Assembly: GCA_035772735.1 (NCBI GenBank) | Contig: JASDFA010000006.1 | Span: 13,472,001-13,536,000, forward strand | Origin: Datura wrightii | Lineage: Eukaryota; Streptophyta; Magnoliopsida; Solanales; Solanaceae | Direction of reading: 5' to 3' | Length of the DNA stretch: 64,000 nucleotides | In this document: positions 22,550 to 34,639 of the stretch, in pieces | How the letters are laid out: every line of letters begins with the position of its first letter | Numbering within the stretch: the first letter of the stretch is position 1 | The notes under the pieces: generated by a model | The model's input: the letters and a program-made list of their open reading frames with translations, nothing else | Told to the model about the DNA's origin: nothing | Database searches by the model: none | Position numbers and translations under genes: made by a program

Positions 22550-22554
22550 GTTAT

Positions 22555-23068
22555 TCGATTTAGATTTCATCATTTTTAGATGTTTTATAGATAAAGAAAA
22601 TGACAAGAAGGATTCAGGCTATACCAACACTATTGTCAATGCTCTTTCACCCGACGTACTTCTCCTGAGAAATGACATGGAGCGTCTCTCATGAGGCATA
22701 GAGAGGACACATGCTAGATGGAAATGCACATCTGCGCGGGATTTGCATATTGTCTGTGTGTAATTTTTAAAAGGCTCAGCGAAGAGCGTAATGATCTGAT
22801 CACCCTCTTCCTAACCCTTAATAGACTGGATTTTTATGTAATTGTTTCTAAAACTTTTATTTATGAAAGCAATGGAAGTTTTTGAGTTTTCTTAGATGAA
22901 TTTTTTTTTCAAAAATGTTTTGCTATATATAAATGAAGAAGTGTTGTTGCTATTATTTTCAGTTGTCTTTACTTTCTATTAAAAATACCATACAAAATAA
23001 ATGGCTCTGTAAAATATAAACTCAAATAATTTAAAATAAACCAGACAAATTATAGACCAAAACAAGTC
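22555..23068. other. Unassigned DNA inside W
   Basis: No recognised coding sequence or repeat family between the solo LTR and the tandem repeat block. Confidence 0.4.
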
Positions 23069-23069
23069 T

Positions 23070-23830
23070 AATGAGCTATAATAAAGTTAAACAAATAAGA
23101 CGACTAGTCTCGTATTTTAATTTAATTAATTATTTTTCAAGCCAAATAAAAGTGCTTCGATGATCATTATCTATTCTCAAACTTATTAGAGCATGTGTCA
23201 ATTGACGAGGGCACTCATATAATATAATAAAGGATTATTTTCATATTGAAACAATGTTAAGTCTCTTATTGTAATTTAATTAATTAATATATTGCTTGTT
23301 TAGCCAAATTATAGTGCTTTGAGGATCATCAGTTGTTCTCAACTCATTAGATCATATGTCCAATTGATAGGAGCTCTCATATGATATAGTAAATGAGTTA
23401 TAATAAAGTTAAGCAAATAAAAACGACTAGTCTCATATTATAATTTAAATTATTTTTTTCTTGCCAAATAATAGTATTTTGATGATCATTATTTGTTCTC
23501 AAACTTATTAGATCATGTGTCTAATTGACGAAGGCTCTCATATAATATAATTAAGAATTATTTTCATGTTTAAACAGTGTTAAGTCGCTTACTATAATTT
23601 AATTAATTAATTAATTGCTTCTTTAGCCAAATAATAGTGCTTTGAGGACCAATGCTTGTTCTCAACTCATTAGATCGTGTATCCAATCGATAGGGGCTCT
23701 TATATAATATAGTAAAGATTAGTTTCATATTTAAGTAGTGTTAAGTCCCTTATTATAATCTAATCTATTCTAATTAATTATTTTTTGACCAAATAATAGT
23801 CTAGCCTATATATATATATCAAGTGATCGA
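23070..23830. repeat. 162-bp tandem repeat with 322-bp dimer (A-B-A-B-A) structure
   Basis: The anchor word GCCAAAT (GACCAAAT in the last copy) recurs at 23141, 23303, 23463, 23626 and 23787, a spacing of 160-163 bp. Units alternate. Type A (23141, 23463) shares GATGATCATTAT and CAAACTTATTAGA. Type B (23303, 23626) shares CTTTGAGGA, CAACTCATTAGATC and GATATAGTAAA-like words. A units are preceded by AGCTATAATAAAGTTAA and ACGACTAGTCTC; B units by a TTATTTTCAT..TGTTAAGTC part. The higher-order unit is therefore about 322 bp. Confidence 0.9.
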
Positions 23831-24484
23831 TTATTGATAAATGATTTATTTGAGTAGAAAATATATATGATTACAATTGGCACATACTGATTTATGATAT
23901 ACTTATCCATAGTCTATTATCAACATGGGGGTTAGTCGATGATCATTGGTGAAGTGGTTGAGATTTTACAGCAATGGAGAAATTAACTAGAAATAACAAT
24001 GGTTAAATTGGATAACAATGGTTGAGAGCTAAGGATAACTATAGCTGAACTAGAAAAGCCTTTCATCATTAGGGGGGTGGGTTTCGATGAAAAGTCTGAA
24101 TTTTTTGCCAAAAAAGAAATTTGAAAGGGAGAAAAATGAGAGCTTTTGGAGGGAAGAAATTGATTTGTATTTCTAATTTAGGCTTTAATAATGTCGTAAT
24201 AGGAACTGTTTAATATTTTTCAAGACTTTGATTTTGTGATGTAGTTTTTAAGATTTCGGGGATGAGACTATTTTCTCTTTTTCATGATTTTGGGCTTGGG
24301 CTGTAAGTCTTCTGAGACTTTGGGGATAAGGACTATTTTGTATTTTTTTAAGACTTTGATGTAAGGGTTGATAGATTTTTGAGTTTTTTTTTTTTGTTGA
24401 TTTCTCAAGACTTGTCTATTTCACTAATTGATTTTTTTAAAATGGTCCGTTGATCAAGTGACCCTAGTTAGTAGGACTGTGTAC
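23831..24484. other. Right part of W, nothing recognised
   Basis: AT-rich with several near-repeats of GACTTTG.GGGATGAGACTATTTT (about 24225-24350). No coding domain. Confidence 0.4.
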
Positions 24485-24913
24485 AGTTAGCTATTAGAGT
24501 TGGTTAATGAGGCTAGTTAATTATGTTTAGTTTGTAGTTAAAAGATTAGCTTAACAACTATTCCCTCTATCTCAGTTTATGTGACACATTTTTCTTTTTA
24601 ATCGGTCTTAAAAAGAATAATGCATTTCTATATTTAGTAATAATTTAACTTTAATGAGAAGATTTATAGCAAAATAAATATTTATGACTTGTTTTAGACC
24701 ATAAGTTTCAGATGTCTTTTCATATTTCTTAAACTTTGTGCCCTGTTAAACTATATTACATAAATTGGGACCGAAGAAGTAGTATAAATACATGTTTTAT
24801 GACTAATGTACAATTGTAATAATTCTACATATTATCGCATAGAATTCTTCTTTCTTCTTCTTCTTCTTCTTCTTCTTGCATATGTCTAATTCTATGTATA
24901 ATGAATCTTTATA
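24485..24913 (+). repeat. C1 5' LTR, second piece
   Basis: Aligns with the 3' LTR from GTTAGCTATTAGAG to the end. It carries a MITE (24561-24782) and a TTC microsatellite (about 24845-24877), which is also present in shorter form in the 3' LTR near 52275. It ends just before the primer site. Confidence 0.8.
24561..24782. mobile_element. MITE inserted in the C1 5' LTR
   Basis: TTCCCTCTATCTCAGTTTAT at the left and CATAAATTGGGACCGAAGAA at the right are imperfect inverted ends of a common Solanaceae MITE, flanked by TA. The 3' LTR of C1 has the uninterrupted site (CAACTAGAATAAATAC near 52171), which proves the insertion. Confidence 0.85.
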
Positions 24914-25229
24914 TGGTATCAGAGCTTTTGTTCAAGTGGATCTAGGAATTTTCTTCATTGATTTTTGAAAATAGAGAAATTTCTCATTTTTTTGTTTTAG
25001 GGCTAGTTCTTTAGTTCATAATTTATAACTAACTCAAATATTTTTTTTTATTTTTTTACTCGATTTCAGGAAAAATAAAAGAATAAATAAAAAGAGGGGC
25101 GAAGTGCTACAAAAAAAAACTCTGTTTGATTTTTTAGTCTATATATAAGAGGAGAAATTTAAATTTCTATAACTTGCATCCATAACGATTAATGGAGTTA
25201 ATGCTTCTGATTCTACTAGTTCTCAAGTT

Positions 25230-26570
25230 TTAACTATTATTGTCACAACCATCCTTTATATTTGCATGCTTCTTATGCTCCAACATTGATGTCCATAGGA
25301 ATGCAGTTGATTGGAATGGAGAACTACTCTCTCTAGCGTGAAGTTATCTAGCACTTGTTGCTCATAAGAAATAAACTAGGATTTGTAGATGGATCTCCTA
25401 ACAATGATATATTTGAAACGACTAAGAACATCTATGAGATTGTTGTGATGCAATAGTTAAAATGTAGATCATGCACAACGTAAGTCGCGATTTGCTTAGT
25501 GGAGTTCTGTTTCAATCTAGTGAACAGACAATTTGGGATTATTTGTGCAAAAGGTTTGACGAGGTGACTGCCTCTCATATGTTCTCTTTGCACAAATTAA
25601 TTCTTACTCTAGGTTAGGAGATTCTTCTAGTGTCTGCTTACTATTTTAAGCCGAAAGATCTATGGAATAAATATGATTGTTAATGCCCCCACCCTACTAT
25701 GGCGGCGATAATTTCAAGGATTATATAACACACTTACAGTATCAATAGTTGTTGCAGTTCCTCATAGTACTTAATGATGGTTATGTTCAGGTAAAGAGTT
25801 AAATATTAGATGAAGTCTAATGCACCAAATGTAACCAAACTTATGCAATGATGTTATAAGATGAAAAATCAAAAGATAGTTGTTGGTAACAGGTATATGA
25901 ACCCGCAACATTATCCATTGTTAGAAACATACGACAAATGCCTAATAAATTCTGGAATGCGGCTAACTATTGCCACACTAGAAGGCATCCCAAGGATCAA
26001 TGCTTCAAATTGATGAGATGTGATTATTGCTACTTAACTGGACATATGTGGGAGAATTATTATAGCTTGATAGGATATCCAACTGACTTCAAGTTCAAAA
26101 AGAAATAATTTATTGTCAATGAGAATCTAGTGCAAGCAGAAGGGACTTCAACAACTCTTACAATACCTATGCTTGTCAGGAATCACTTTTTACAATATCA
26201 GTACACGCAAAGATCTTGGGAACGCTGAAGAATAATTCTAGTAGTCAGGATCTCATATGGCAGATATATCCCTTTTTATTTTTGATTGCAGTCTACTTGG
26301 ATAGTTAATACAAGTGCAACTAATAGTATGGTCAGTAATAAATACTTATTGGTAGATGGTACTGAACTAGGAAATACAAGACATGTTCAAATACCTAATC
26401 ATGATCTAACAACTCACTCATGTACGAAATAGTTACTTGAAATGAGGTGATGTCAATAAAGATGTTTTGTGTGTCCTTGTCTTTAAACTCAACTAGTTGT
26501 CAATTTTTAAAGGCTGCCAACAATTGAATTGTTGTGCATTTTCTATTTTAATTTTTGCACCTCTCAGGAC
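25230..26570 (+). pseudogene. C1 gag and protease remnant
   Basis: Frames are broken, but copia features remain. There is a gag start (M-Q-L-I-G-M-E-N-Y-S-L, R-N-K-L-G-F-V-D-G-S) and a zinc-knuckle relic C-D-Y-C-Y-L-T-G-H-M-W-E-N-Y whose last Cys is Tyr. The protease relic is W-I-V-N-T-S-A-T-N, where Asn replaces the catalytic Asp. Then comes K-D-V-L-C-V and L-N-C-C-A-F before the cut at AGGAC (26566-26570). The continuation is at 49153. Confidence 0.75.
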
Positions 26571-27968
26571 TGATGTGTGGTGAATTTATCATGCATTCTA
26601 CCCTTTTAACCGTAGTTTTTATGTCCTTTACATCTAATATGATAATGTTACGGTGTGTGTTTTCCTTGTTTCAGGTACATATAATTTGAAGGAGGTTTGA
26701 GGTGAAAAAGAGCGAAATCGAGCCAAGACAGAGTGAAAATAATTAAAGGAAAGACTGACAAGAAATCAGCCTCGGATGTCACAAATACGAACTATAAGTT
26801 CACAACTGCAGAGTCAATGAGGCTAGTCAAAGTTCTCAATTTCAAAGTGAATTATTAGAATCCAAGAATTGGAATTATGATGTCTACAGAAAGATTCAGA
26901 AATTCGCATTTGTGATCCAAGATATTGCAATTGCGAGGTATGCAGGAGGAAATCAAAAAGCGCATTTGTGATCGCAGATATCATAATTGTGATGGTCAAC
27001 AGAAAAGTCAATATTCACAATTGCGAACCAAAGCATTTGTGAACCACTTACGATTTGTTTGGCCTAAAACTTATATAAGGTGAAGCACTTGCGTGGAAAA
27101 ATAATCTTTGATATCTTGGTTAACCTTAATTGGATAAGTACACAAATCTTGAAGAAAGAGATTTACACAACTATCGGGATTGAAAATTCTAAGTTTTAAT
27201 TCTTACGCTTGTATTTTCTCTCTTTAGTTTTATTTTAATTGAATATGTTCGCAGTGGTTTTTATATGTTATAACTTGAATCTTATTTATGAGTTTTTAGT
27301 TATGAATACAACTCTTGTTATGCTTATGATGTGCATGATTATTGCTGATAATTAAAGCAGGTTCTTGACTTCTTTAATTAATCTTGTTCTTCGATATTTC
27401 CAAAGGGATTTAACCCAAGGACTTGCCCATCTATTATAAGTTAAACTTGGAATAGACAACTCATGGTTGGGAAGATTAATTAACAAAAAATTTAGGGGCT
27501 AACCCCCGTCTAATAAATTCTCTTTGAAATAAGTGGAATTTACTTGGCATATATCGATAGGTCGAATTAAATAACTAGCTTGAATCAGAAAAGATTGTAG
27601 TGAGACAAACAACTTAATTCTTGAAAAAGATTGCGTGATGTTGCACAATTTGAATGCAAATTCTAGATACTTCGATGTTATTAACAAGATCTTGACATGC
27701 ATTGGATGGTTACTCGAGGGCGTGTTCCTGAGTATTTTTATTTGTGGTGGTTGATCAATTTACTTGCTTTTTAGGAGTAGAAATTAGACATAATTTTATT
27801 TTATACAAACCTTTGATTTTTCTGGAACTATAATAGTTGGTAATAATTTTAGACTATTCTGATCACCCTCGTATTGTTCTCTGTGGGATTCGACCCCAAC
27901 CTAGCTGAGTTACTATATTTGCATATGGTCGCTTTATATAATATTTAGGTGTAATTTTGAGCCTATAA
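26571..27968 (+). repeat. X 5' LTR
   Basis: 1398 bp, from TGATGTGTGG to AGCCTATAA. Its second half (from about 27232) aligns throughout with 43283-44008, sharing words such as ATTTCTTTAATTAATCTTGTTC, GATTGTAGTGAGA, GTATTTTTATTTGTGG and GTTGATCAATTTACTTGCTT (each given in part). Its first half has repeated GCAATTGC words near 26930 and 27015. Confidence 0.85.
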
Positions 27969-29870
27969 AATTTTGACGTCATTGTCAGAGAGCAATTGAC
28001 ATATTTGGGAACAATTTGAAAATATGCTAACTTGCTTTGATCTAGACATGTGAATAACTGTGAATAGTTTTGTTTCTTGATTTTTTTTTGTAGATATGGC
28101 ATCGTCCAGTGATAGCCTAGACACACATTGGGCTAAGTAGACACACATTGGGCTAAGTATGCTCAAATGTCCTTTCTTCCCCGAACACTTATTATGACAA
28201 AATCTATTTTTGATTTTGCAAGCTGTAGGAAAGAAATCGAGCAAGGTCAATTGAGAAAGTTTCAAATCATGATGGAATGCCAGCTCGAAGAAGGACATGA
28301 ACAATAAAAAGTCTTGAAGGAACTGTTAGAGGCAAGTATCCAAAGTGATTTGGTGTTAAAGCATGAAAATCCTCCACGGACATGTTTGATGGACGAAAAA
28401 GAGGATGTCAAAATAGAAAACAAACTTCAATTTGGGGGTAAAGTGTCCCACTCCAAGCATTTTTCAACTTTGAACTTGTATGGTGATAAGAAAATAGATC
28501 GACATGAATGCATTAAAAGTTGAAAAGAAGAAAGACCGGACCCTTACTTTTTGGAATTCTACGACTCAAAAGCACAAAATGACATTCCACAAGCAAATCT
28601 CATGAGTTGCAGAGTGAAAAGAACAGTGTCTAGTCTATTCATCTACATATTTCCAGCTAAGACTCATGATCACAAACTCGAGTTAAGATTAAGTGCCCAA
28701 TTCAAATTATTCAAATGGAGAGAAAAATAGTAACGTTACTTGCATCATGCCACGATGTTGAATAAGGTGGTTAGTGGGAGGCAACCCATCATTTTTTAAA
28801 ATAGGTTTTAATTTTTTTATTAGTTTTGATAGAATTAGTGTGGAAAGAAATTGACATTTTTTGTTAAAAAAAAAAGCTGAGAACATCTCCACAGATGATG
28901 CTGCAATTGTAATCTGGGGTTCACAATTGCGACAATTAGAAAATTTTGTAGGGTTCGCAATTGCGATACCCTACAGAAAGTTTAGATATTACAATTGCGA
29001 CCTAAGGTTTGCAATTGTGATACCATAGGTGATAAAACTATCTAGATACCCCCAAAAAAGGTACAAAGTGAAAAAACATATTTTTTTCTCTTAAACTCAC
29101 AACCTTTTTTTTTCAAAAATAAAAAAAATTTCTCACTTCCAGCTAGAATCAATATCTCTTACTTGCAAGAATCAAGGTATGAACACTGAACTCGAATTCT
29201 CCTTTCAATTTACTCTCTATTCTTCCCTACCCCTCAAGAACTAGGGCTAAAATTTATAAGAATTGAAGTAATATTTGTGCAAAATAATATTGGTGATCTG
29301 GGTGAGGATTAAATTGTGAATGAGTGATTGTGTATATGCTTAAACTTGGAGAAGTCTGAGTACCCATTGTTAGAGAAATAAGAAGAATAAATCTATGCTA
29401 TGAAGGTGTTTGATAAAATGCCCAAATGAAATTCTTAGCCAAAATTATAGATTTGTTTGTGTTTCATGTATGTGAAGAATATTGTGTGAGTTAACATGCT
29501 TAGAAACTTTGTATTGACACCCTTCTTGATAGAAAAATCAAAGAAAATTATTTGGTCTCAAGGAAGAAGACGGGTTCGCAATTGCGATACCCTATTTGCA
29601 ATTGCGCAATATGATTTATGAACTGAGTATCATATTTGCGATATAGTAGGAAATTGACAAACTTCTCAATTTTGAAGTGTCAGTCACATTTGCAATATTG
29701 CAATTGCGATATCTGAGGCTGAATTCTATAGTCTGTCAAAATTATTAAACTTTTTATAAGGCCCAGTCCAAAGTGTCAAAATGTTCCTTTCGCATCCTTG
29801 ACTTAATTTTGCAATGTATTTCACATCTATATCCCATTCTTATGTAATTACTTAATTTTTGGGTACCAAA
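27969..29870 (+). other. X internal region, 5' part
   Basis: Starts with the worn primer region, then ATGGCATCGTCC (28096) opening a short broken frame, with a 20-bp tandem duplication at 28119-28159. A 69-codon frame (28314-28523) is acidic and lysine-rich and not recognised. GTGGGAGGCAACCCATC (28775-28791) is a word typical of this retroelement class. From 28890 the DNA is non-coding, with repeated GCAATTGCGA words and leader-like CT-rich stretches. Confidence 0.5.
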
Positions 29871-29879
29871 CAAGAATCA

Positions 29880-31090
29880 TGACTTCACACTCTAAAATCT
29901 CAACACATGACACTCCTCTGATGTTGATGAGCATTATGACCAACACCACTTTCTATCCCCCGCAATGCTAGGAACGCTACTATACAAACCTGGCCGAAAA
30001 GAAATTGCTTCTGAAAAGCGAGATAATCTTGGACAGGGTGCCTAAGCTCATACCTGAGTTTTATTAGTCTCCTCGCCACAAGTTGGATATATTTTACTCC
30101 TCATCCCTTTAAGACAAACGAGCAGTGGGTTCATGAATTCTATATGAAAATGGCCACCCCAGTATAAAGATAAGGGAAAGATGGAGGACTTAGAGGTAGA
30201 GGCTATTAACAAGATTTATCAGCTGAAGGATCACACTATAACACCTTTCTTCGCAAGGGATTGTGTTCCAGTCTCCTGAATGGTTTCTAAGATATGTTTG
30301 GGAAAGGATGTAGAATGAGCAGTCATCAAGAGGAGCATCATCTCAAAGGAGTCCATGAACAAAGAAAAATTTAGTGTTCTATCATATGCAATAACGTTTA
30401 CCCAATACAAAATGTCTAGAATATACCCATATTGAGGGCCCAGACACTAGTGTGTATTCTGGATATATTAGGCTAAATGTGGGAGCTGGGTGGAAGGAGT
30501 ATCTGAAGCAAGACAGTCCCTCGTTAATGTTTCCATCCCTGATCACTGAGCGGGAGTATAGGCAAATTCAATTGACAGATGAGTAGAGCTAGTCATGTTG
30601 ATTTATCTATTAAAGGATAGAGGAGAAGGAGGAGTAGTGATGAGCAAGAAGAGGAAAATAAAATGCTTCCCTCAAGCTGGTACTGATAGTCAGCAGCCAT
30701 CAGTTTTAGGTGCGTCATTTTCATCCTTACAAATGAGATGCAACATATTAGGATATTGGTAATTGGCCTCCCACAAGGTCCTGGGCAGACATCAAAGGAG
30801 CGAGAGGCAAACATATATAAAAAAAAGAGTCGTAGAAGCACCTGGATGAAACAGATGAACAAGGAGACCGCCTGAAGAAGTTGGAAGCAACTTATACTAC
30901 CCTATCCAAAAAGCATGGTGAGCTGAGAGAGGCTAATGACACCCTATCACATTCGCACACAGATGCGGAGAAGGGAGAAAAAGTAGGCCAAATTCTTCAC
31001 CCCTTTATGCAAAAGGCATAAAGGGCATATGGAAGTTTCTTAAACCTAAAGATAAATTGCCTTCTTTTAGGCCAAAGGTCCCTGCAGATG
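29880..31090 (+). pseudogene. Decayed accessory ORF of X (resembles plant transposon protein domain)
   Basis: Starts M-T-S-H-S-K-I-S-T-H. Across several stops it then gives E-R-Y-Y-T-N-L-A-E-K-K-L-L-L, I-I-L-D-R-V-P, W-V-H-E-F-Y, E-A-I-N-K-I-Y and, near the end, a charged coiled-coil-like stretch (L-K-K-L-E-A-T-Y..K-H-G-E-L-R-E-A-N). This pattern recalls the putative plant transposon protein family found as an extra gene in Tat-type elements. The assignment is from memory and weak; no catalytic motif is visible. Confidence 0.45.
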
Positions 31091-32165
31091 CCCTTATCCA
31101 GTGGTCCGATGAAAAGAAGCAGGAAGGGAAAGAGGAGGAGAAGACAGATTGTGATGAGAGCACTTGAGGCAGTATTCAGGGAGCATTCTACACCCTTTTA
31201 CCTTATTGCTTTATTTTATTGCACTGTGGATATTGCAATATTTATAGTTCAGGGTGGTGGTCTCTTAAATACCTTTTGATATGATTAATCGTAATAACTA
31301 TTGATGTTGATTTGATGTAGTAAAATATTTGATATTTATTTGTGTTTAATTTTTTTAGGATTATCATTCCCATCGGTTTTTATTAGCCATGATCTTTTCG
31401 GGAGGCATTTATTTTATGTTGAACCGGATATGTTTTGACAGTAAAGTAATGGTAGAATAATGACTTTTTTATGATGAATTGCTAGACGACATTCTTAAGG
31501 GAAATGATTTGTATATTGTTTTGGTAAAATAGAGTACTTTTAGCTTATTTGGTGTTGACAAATTATCTCAGAAAATATATCTATACTTGATCTCAAATGA
31601 ACTCCCCTCGAAATTTTTCGTATAAACTATAATAGCTAAGTATTGACATGATGCCTCTTTCTTTGATATTATAACTGCTAGTGAGCCTAGATTACTTATT
31701 AGGAGAGTCAAACAAAGCTAAATTATATCCATGTGCCAGTGTTAGTTATTAGTATTTTTCACATGTTATACTTGCACTCTAGAACTTGCCTGGTCAGTCA
31801 TATATTGTCTAAGGAATGATGTGGTTATGGACATGAACTTAGGATGTTTTTGTGTAGAAATGTCCTTTTTGCTATTTGAGCCTACCAATATTTTGAAATA
31901 TTTCTCTAGTCACATATTTTGAGGTTTCAGACCTTTTCTTGACTAACCAAAATGAAACTATAACTTATTTTATGAGATGATTCTATTTTTTGTTCTCTTC
32001 TCTCCTTTACACTAGTAATGAAGTTAAGGCATCAAAGAGCCAAAATGGAGGTGAATTGTGAATACAGACAATAAGCCTACGTTTGGAGTGCACAATAATT
32101 GTGCTTAGACCATGACCTGATGCTGATAAAAAAAGGAAGAAAGAGAAATGAAAATCATTTATATA

Positions 32166-32196
<31 letters not shown>

Positions 32197-32376
32197 AGAT
32201 ATATGTATGTATGTATGTGTAGAATAAAGTAACAAGATGAGAAATACTACATCAGGGTCATAGGAAGCGAAAAAGTGAGAAGAAAGAAAAATTAGCAAAA
32301 GAAAGTAAAAGGAGAGTATGATGTAGTGTTCAAGGAGGGTGTAGTCACTATTTTTTTAAAAATGTATCCTACACAT
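31091..32376. other. X internal region, AT-rich, nothing coding
   Basis: Long AT-rich stretch with a TA/GATA/GTAT microsatellite at about 32158-32221. No domain recognised. Confidence 0.5.
32158..32221. repeat. Compound microsatellite (TA)n(GATATA)n(TATG)n
   Basis: About ten TA units, then ATATAG repeats, then TATG repeats, in 64 bp. Confidence 0.9.
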
Positions 32377-32381
32377 CCCCA

Positions 32382-34371
32382 TGTCACGACCCGAGTCTAG
32401 ACCCTAGGTGCGACATAGGACTTAGGACCATAAGTGGCCTCAATCTAACCGATGACACTATCATAAACTGAAATAACTTAGAGAACCGAGCAGAAGCTAA
32501 AATGATACTTGAATATATAACTGAATAAATCTAAAAGCAGACATAAACATTTAAGTATGAAGACATATAAGTAAGTCGACCAAGCCGAACATCTAACTAT
32601 GTCTAAAAGCATCTAAATTGATGAGCTGAAGGGACAGGTCCCCAACCAGCTCTAAAATCTGAAACTAAGAACATGAAAGAAATAATAAACTCTTGTCCTT
32701 GAATGATGAGGACTCGCCAAAGCTAAGACTACCCGAGTGCTGGAAGTATCTAATCGCAGGACTGAGCCTGGCCTCCAAACCTATTTCAAGATATAGCACA
32801 AAAGTATATGATCAATACTTTAAATGTACTGGGTATATGAGATAAGTAAAAACACGAGGAAAGAGGAAATCGTGTTGAAATCTATAATCATACTATAGTA
32901 ATAAAATGTTTGGGGATAGCATATTGAATTGCAATGACTTAAAGTTTAAATCATAGATATGGAGATGAACATGTCTGAAGTCTTAACATAAGTTTATATA
33001 CTGAAAGTATGGTCCATACATAAATACTATAAGGAATATACATAATATAACTATGGCTGTGGGAGATTCTCATAACCGACATACTTTATGTGAGCATACA
33101 TGGAGCATAACTTGTGACCCTAGTTGGGAGGGTGTCCATACCTTGACAGTAAGGACCATGAAGAGGTGAATTCACTCATGAGCCCGTCTGGACAAGAGAA
33201 ACACGCTAAACTGGCGAGGACCCCTTTAACCTATGGTGGCACATAGTTCTGAAACTTGGGTTATCTAAATCCACATCCTCTTAGTGTTAAATACTACTCC
33301 CAAAATATACATAGGTGTTCATAATTATATATGAAATCTGATAGGTTTTTTGCATAGATTAAATCATGTTGAGTACTGAATTTTTAAAATACTGAACTAG
33401 TTATATAAATTGAGCTGATTCTAAAATCATGATATCATAATACTGAAACTATTCAAAAATATATTTATTTTTAGAGAATCATGCTAAGTTTTGAGTATAG
33501 AGATACATGGAGTTTTTCAAGGAATTCAAACCATACATAATTGTAAAACACATGTAAGAATCATAAGAGAAACATATCATACAAAAATTTAGAGTTTTTG
33601 CATAGGAACGTTTTCCCCCTAGAAATCACGAATTCGAATAATCACATTGAAAACATAGATTTAAAGCTTGGGGTTTGGGAATAAGGGTGAAAGAAAACCC
33701 TTATTGATAATTCCACATACTTAGAATAAAGAGTTTCTGTCTACTGCTTAAGGACCCAAGAGGTTGGAGAAGAAGAACCCTAGTTTCTTAAGAGCTCGAG
33801 AGGTACTAATTTTTTAAGTTCTTCGATGTTAGGAGAGGAATGAGGGTTATTATACTAATTACCCCTTTAATTTCCCTCAAACAGAAGCTAAAACTGCCTG
33901 ATTTAGGAGTTAGAAGCTTAGGAAGTTATGAAATTATGCTAATAAAATATACTGAAAAACTATCGTCCAGATCTTACGAGCCATGCCACGAGTCACTGTG
34001 TCTTACCATGACTCATGGTCACTGAAGCAACTTGATCACTTTATGAACTTCATCCAAAACAATTAGAAAAGATGATCTGTCCCGTGATACCACGACTCGT
34101 GGTTTCTGCTCGCGATCACCGAAATGATTCTGAACATTTTTTGAACTTCATACTACGACCATACATGATGAGTCATGATATGGTACCAAGACTTGTGATA
34201 CCTTGGAGGAAAAATGCAAAGTTGTAGAACTTTTGCTAGATTTCTCACGACGAGCCACTTAATTAGTTATCACTTCACCCCATGATTCGTCACTTGAGTA
34301 GTCTTGTGGGAAATTTCAATTTTTCTATTTCAAGTATAGAGTCTGATCTTTAAAACTTTTGGGGTGTTACA
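32382..34371 (-). repeat. Y 3' LTR (left copy)
   Basis: 1990 bp; aligns with 40838-42884 over its length. The part at 33970-34320 is crowded with variants of CACGAGTC and CATGACTCATGG words. Confidence 0.9.
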
Positions 34372-34639
34372 TTATCTCCCCCTTGAAATCATTCATCCTC
34401 AAATGGAGACTGAAACTGAACTAATAGATGAAAGAGTTACTAATCCCCTAGCTAATTTCTGATACTTGAATACTGACATGATAGCTGATTTGGCTAAGAG
34501 TAAAGACTTAGCTAAATTCATGGACATGCATACATACTAAGTGTTTCAAGGATAATTGATAGGACATGAAAATGATTGGAATACTGCATAAGGAGACTAT
34601 TACCTCAAGATGCTGTTGAACTAGGAGGAAAAAAAATAA

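Larger units (their letters stand above)
20209..24484. mobile_element. W: 4.3-kb insertion in the C1 5' LTR
   Basis: The C1 LTR stops at AGTTAGCTA (20200-20208) and resumes with the same nine bases at 24485-24493, so W is one insertion with a 9-bp direct repeat. Its left edge GCTAGGGGTGGCAAAA looks like a hAT-type terminus, but the right edge lacks the matching inverted end. Inside are a 2075-bp solo LTR, a 162-bp tandem repeat block, and otherwise unassigned AT-rich DNA (20220-20470, 22555-23070, 23830-24484). No transposase frame is seen. Confidence 0.6.

Noticed and set aside
23070..23830. CRISPR-like array
   Set aside because: The 162-bp units are tandem and diverged with no unique spacers, and the genome is eukaryotic; it is satellite-like.
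31088..31279. 63-residue frame with basic N-terminus
   Set aside because: Inside the decayed accessory region of X; a chance frame without family similarity.
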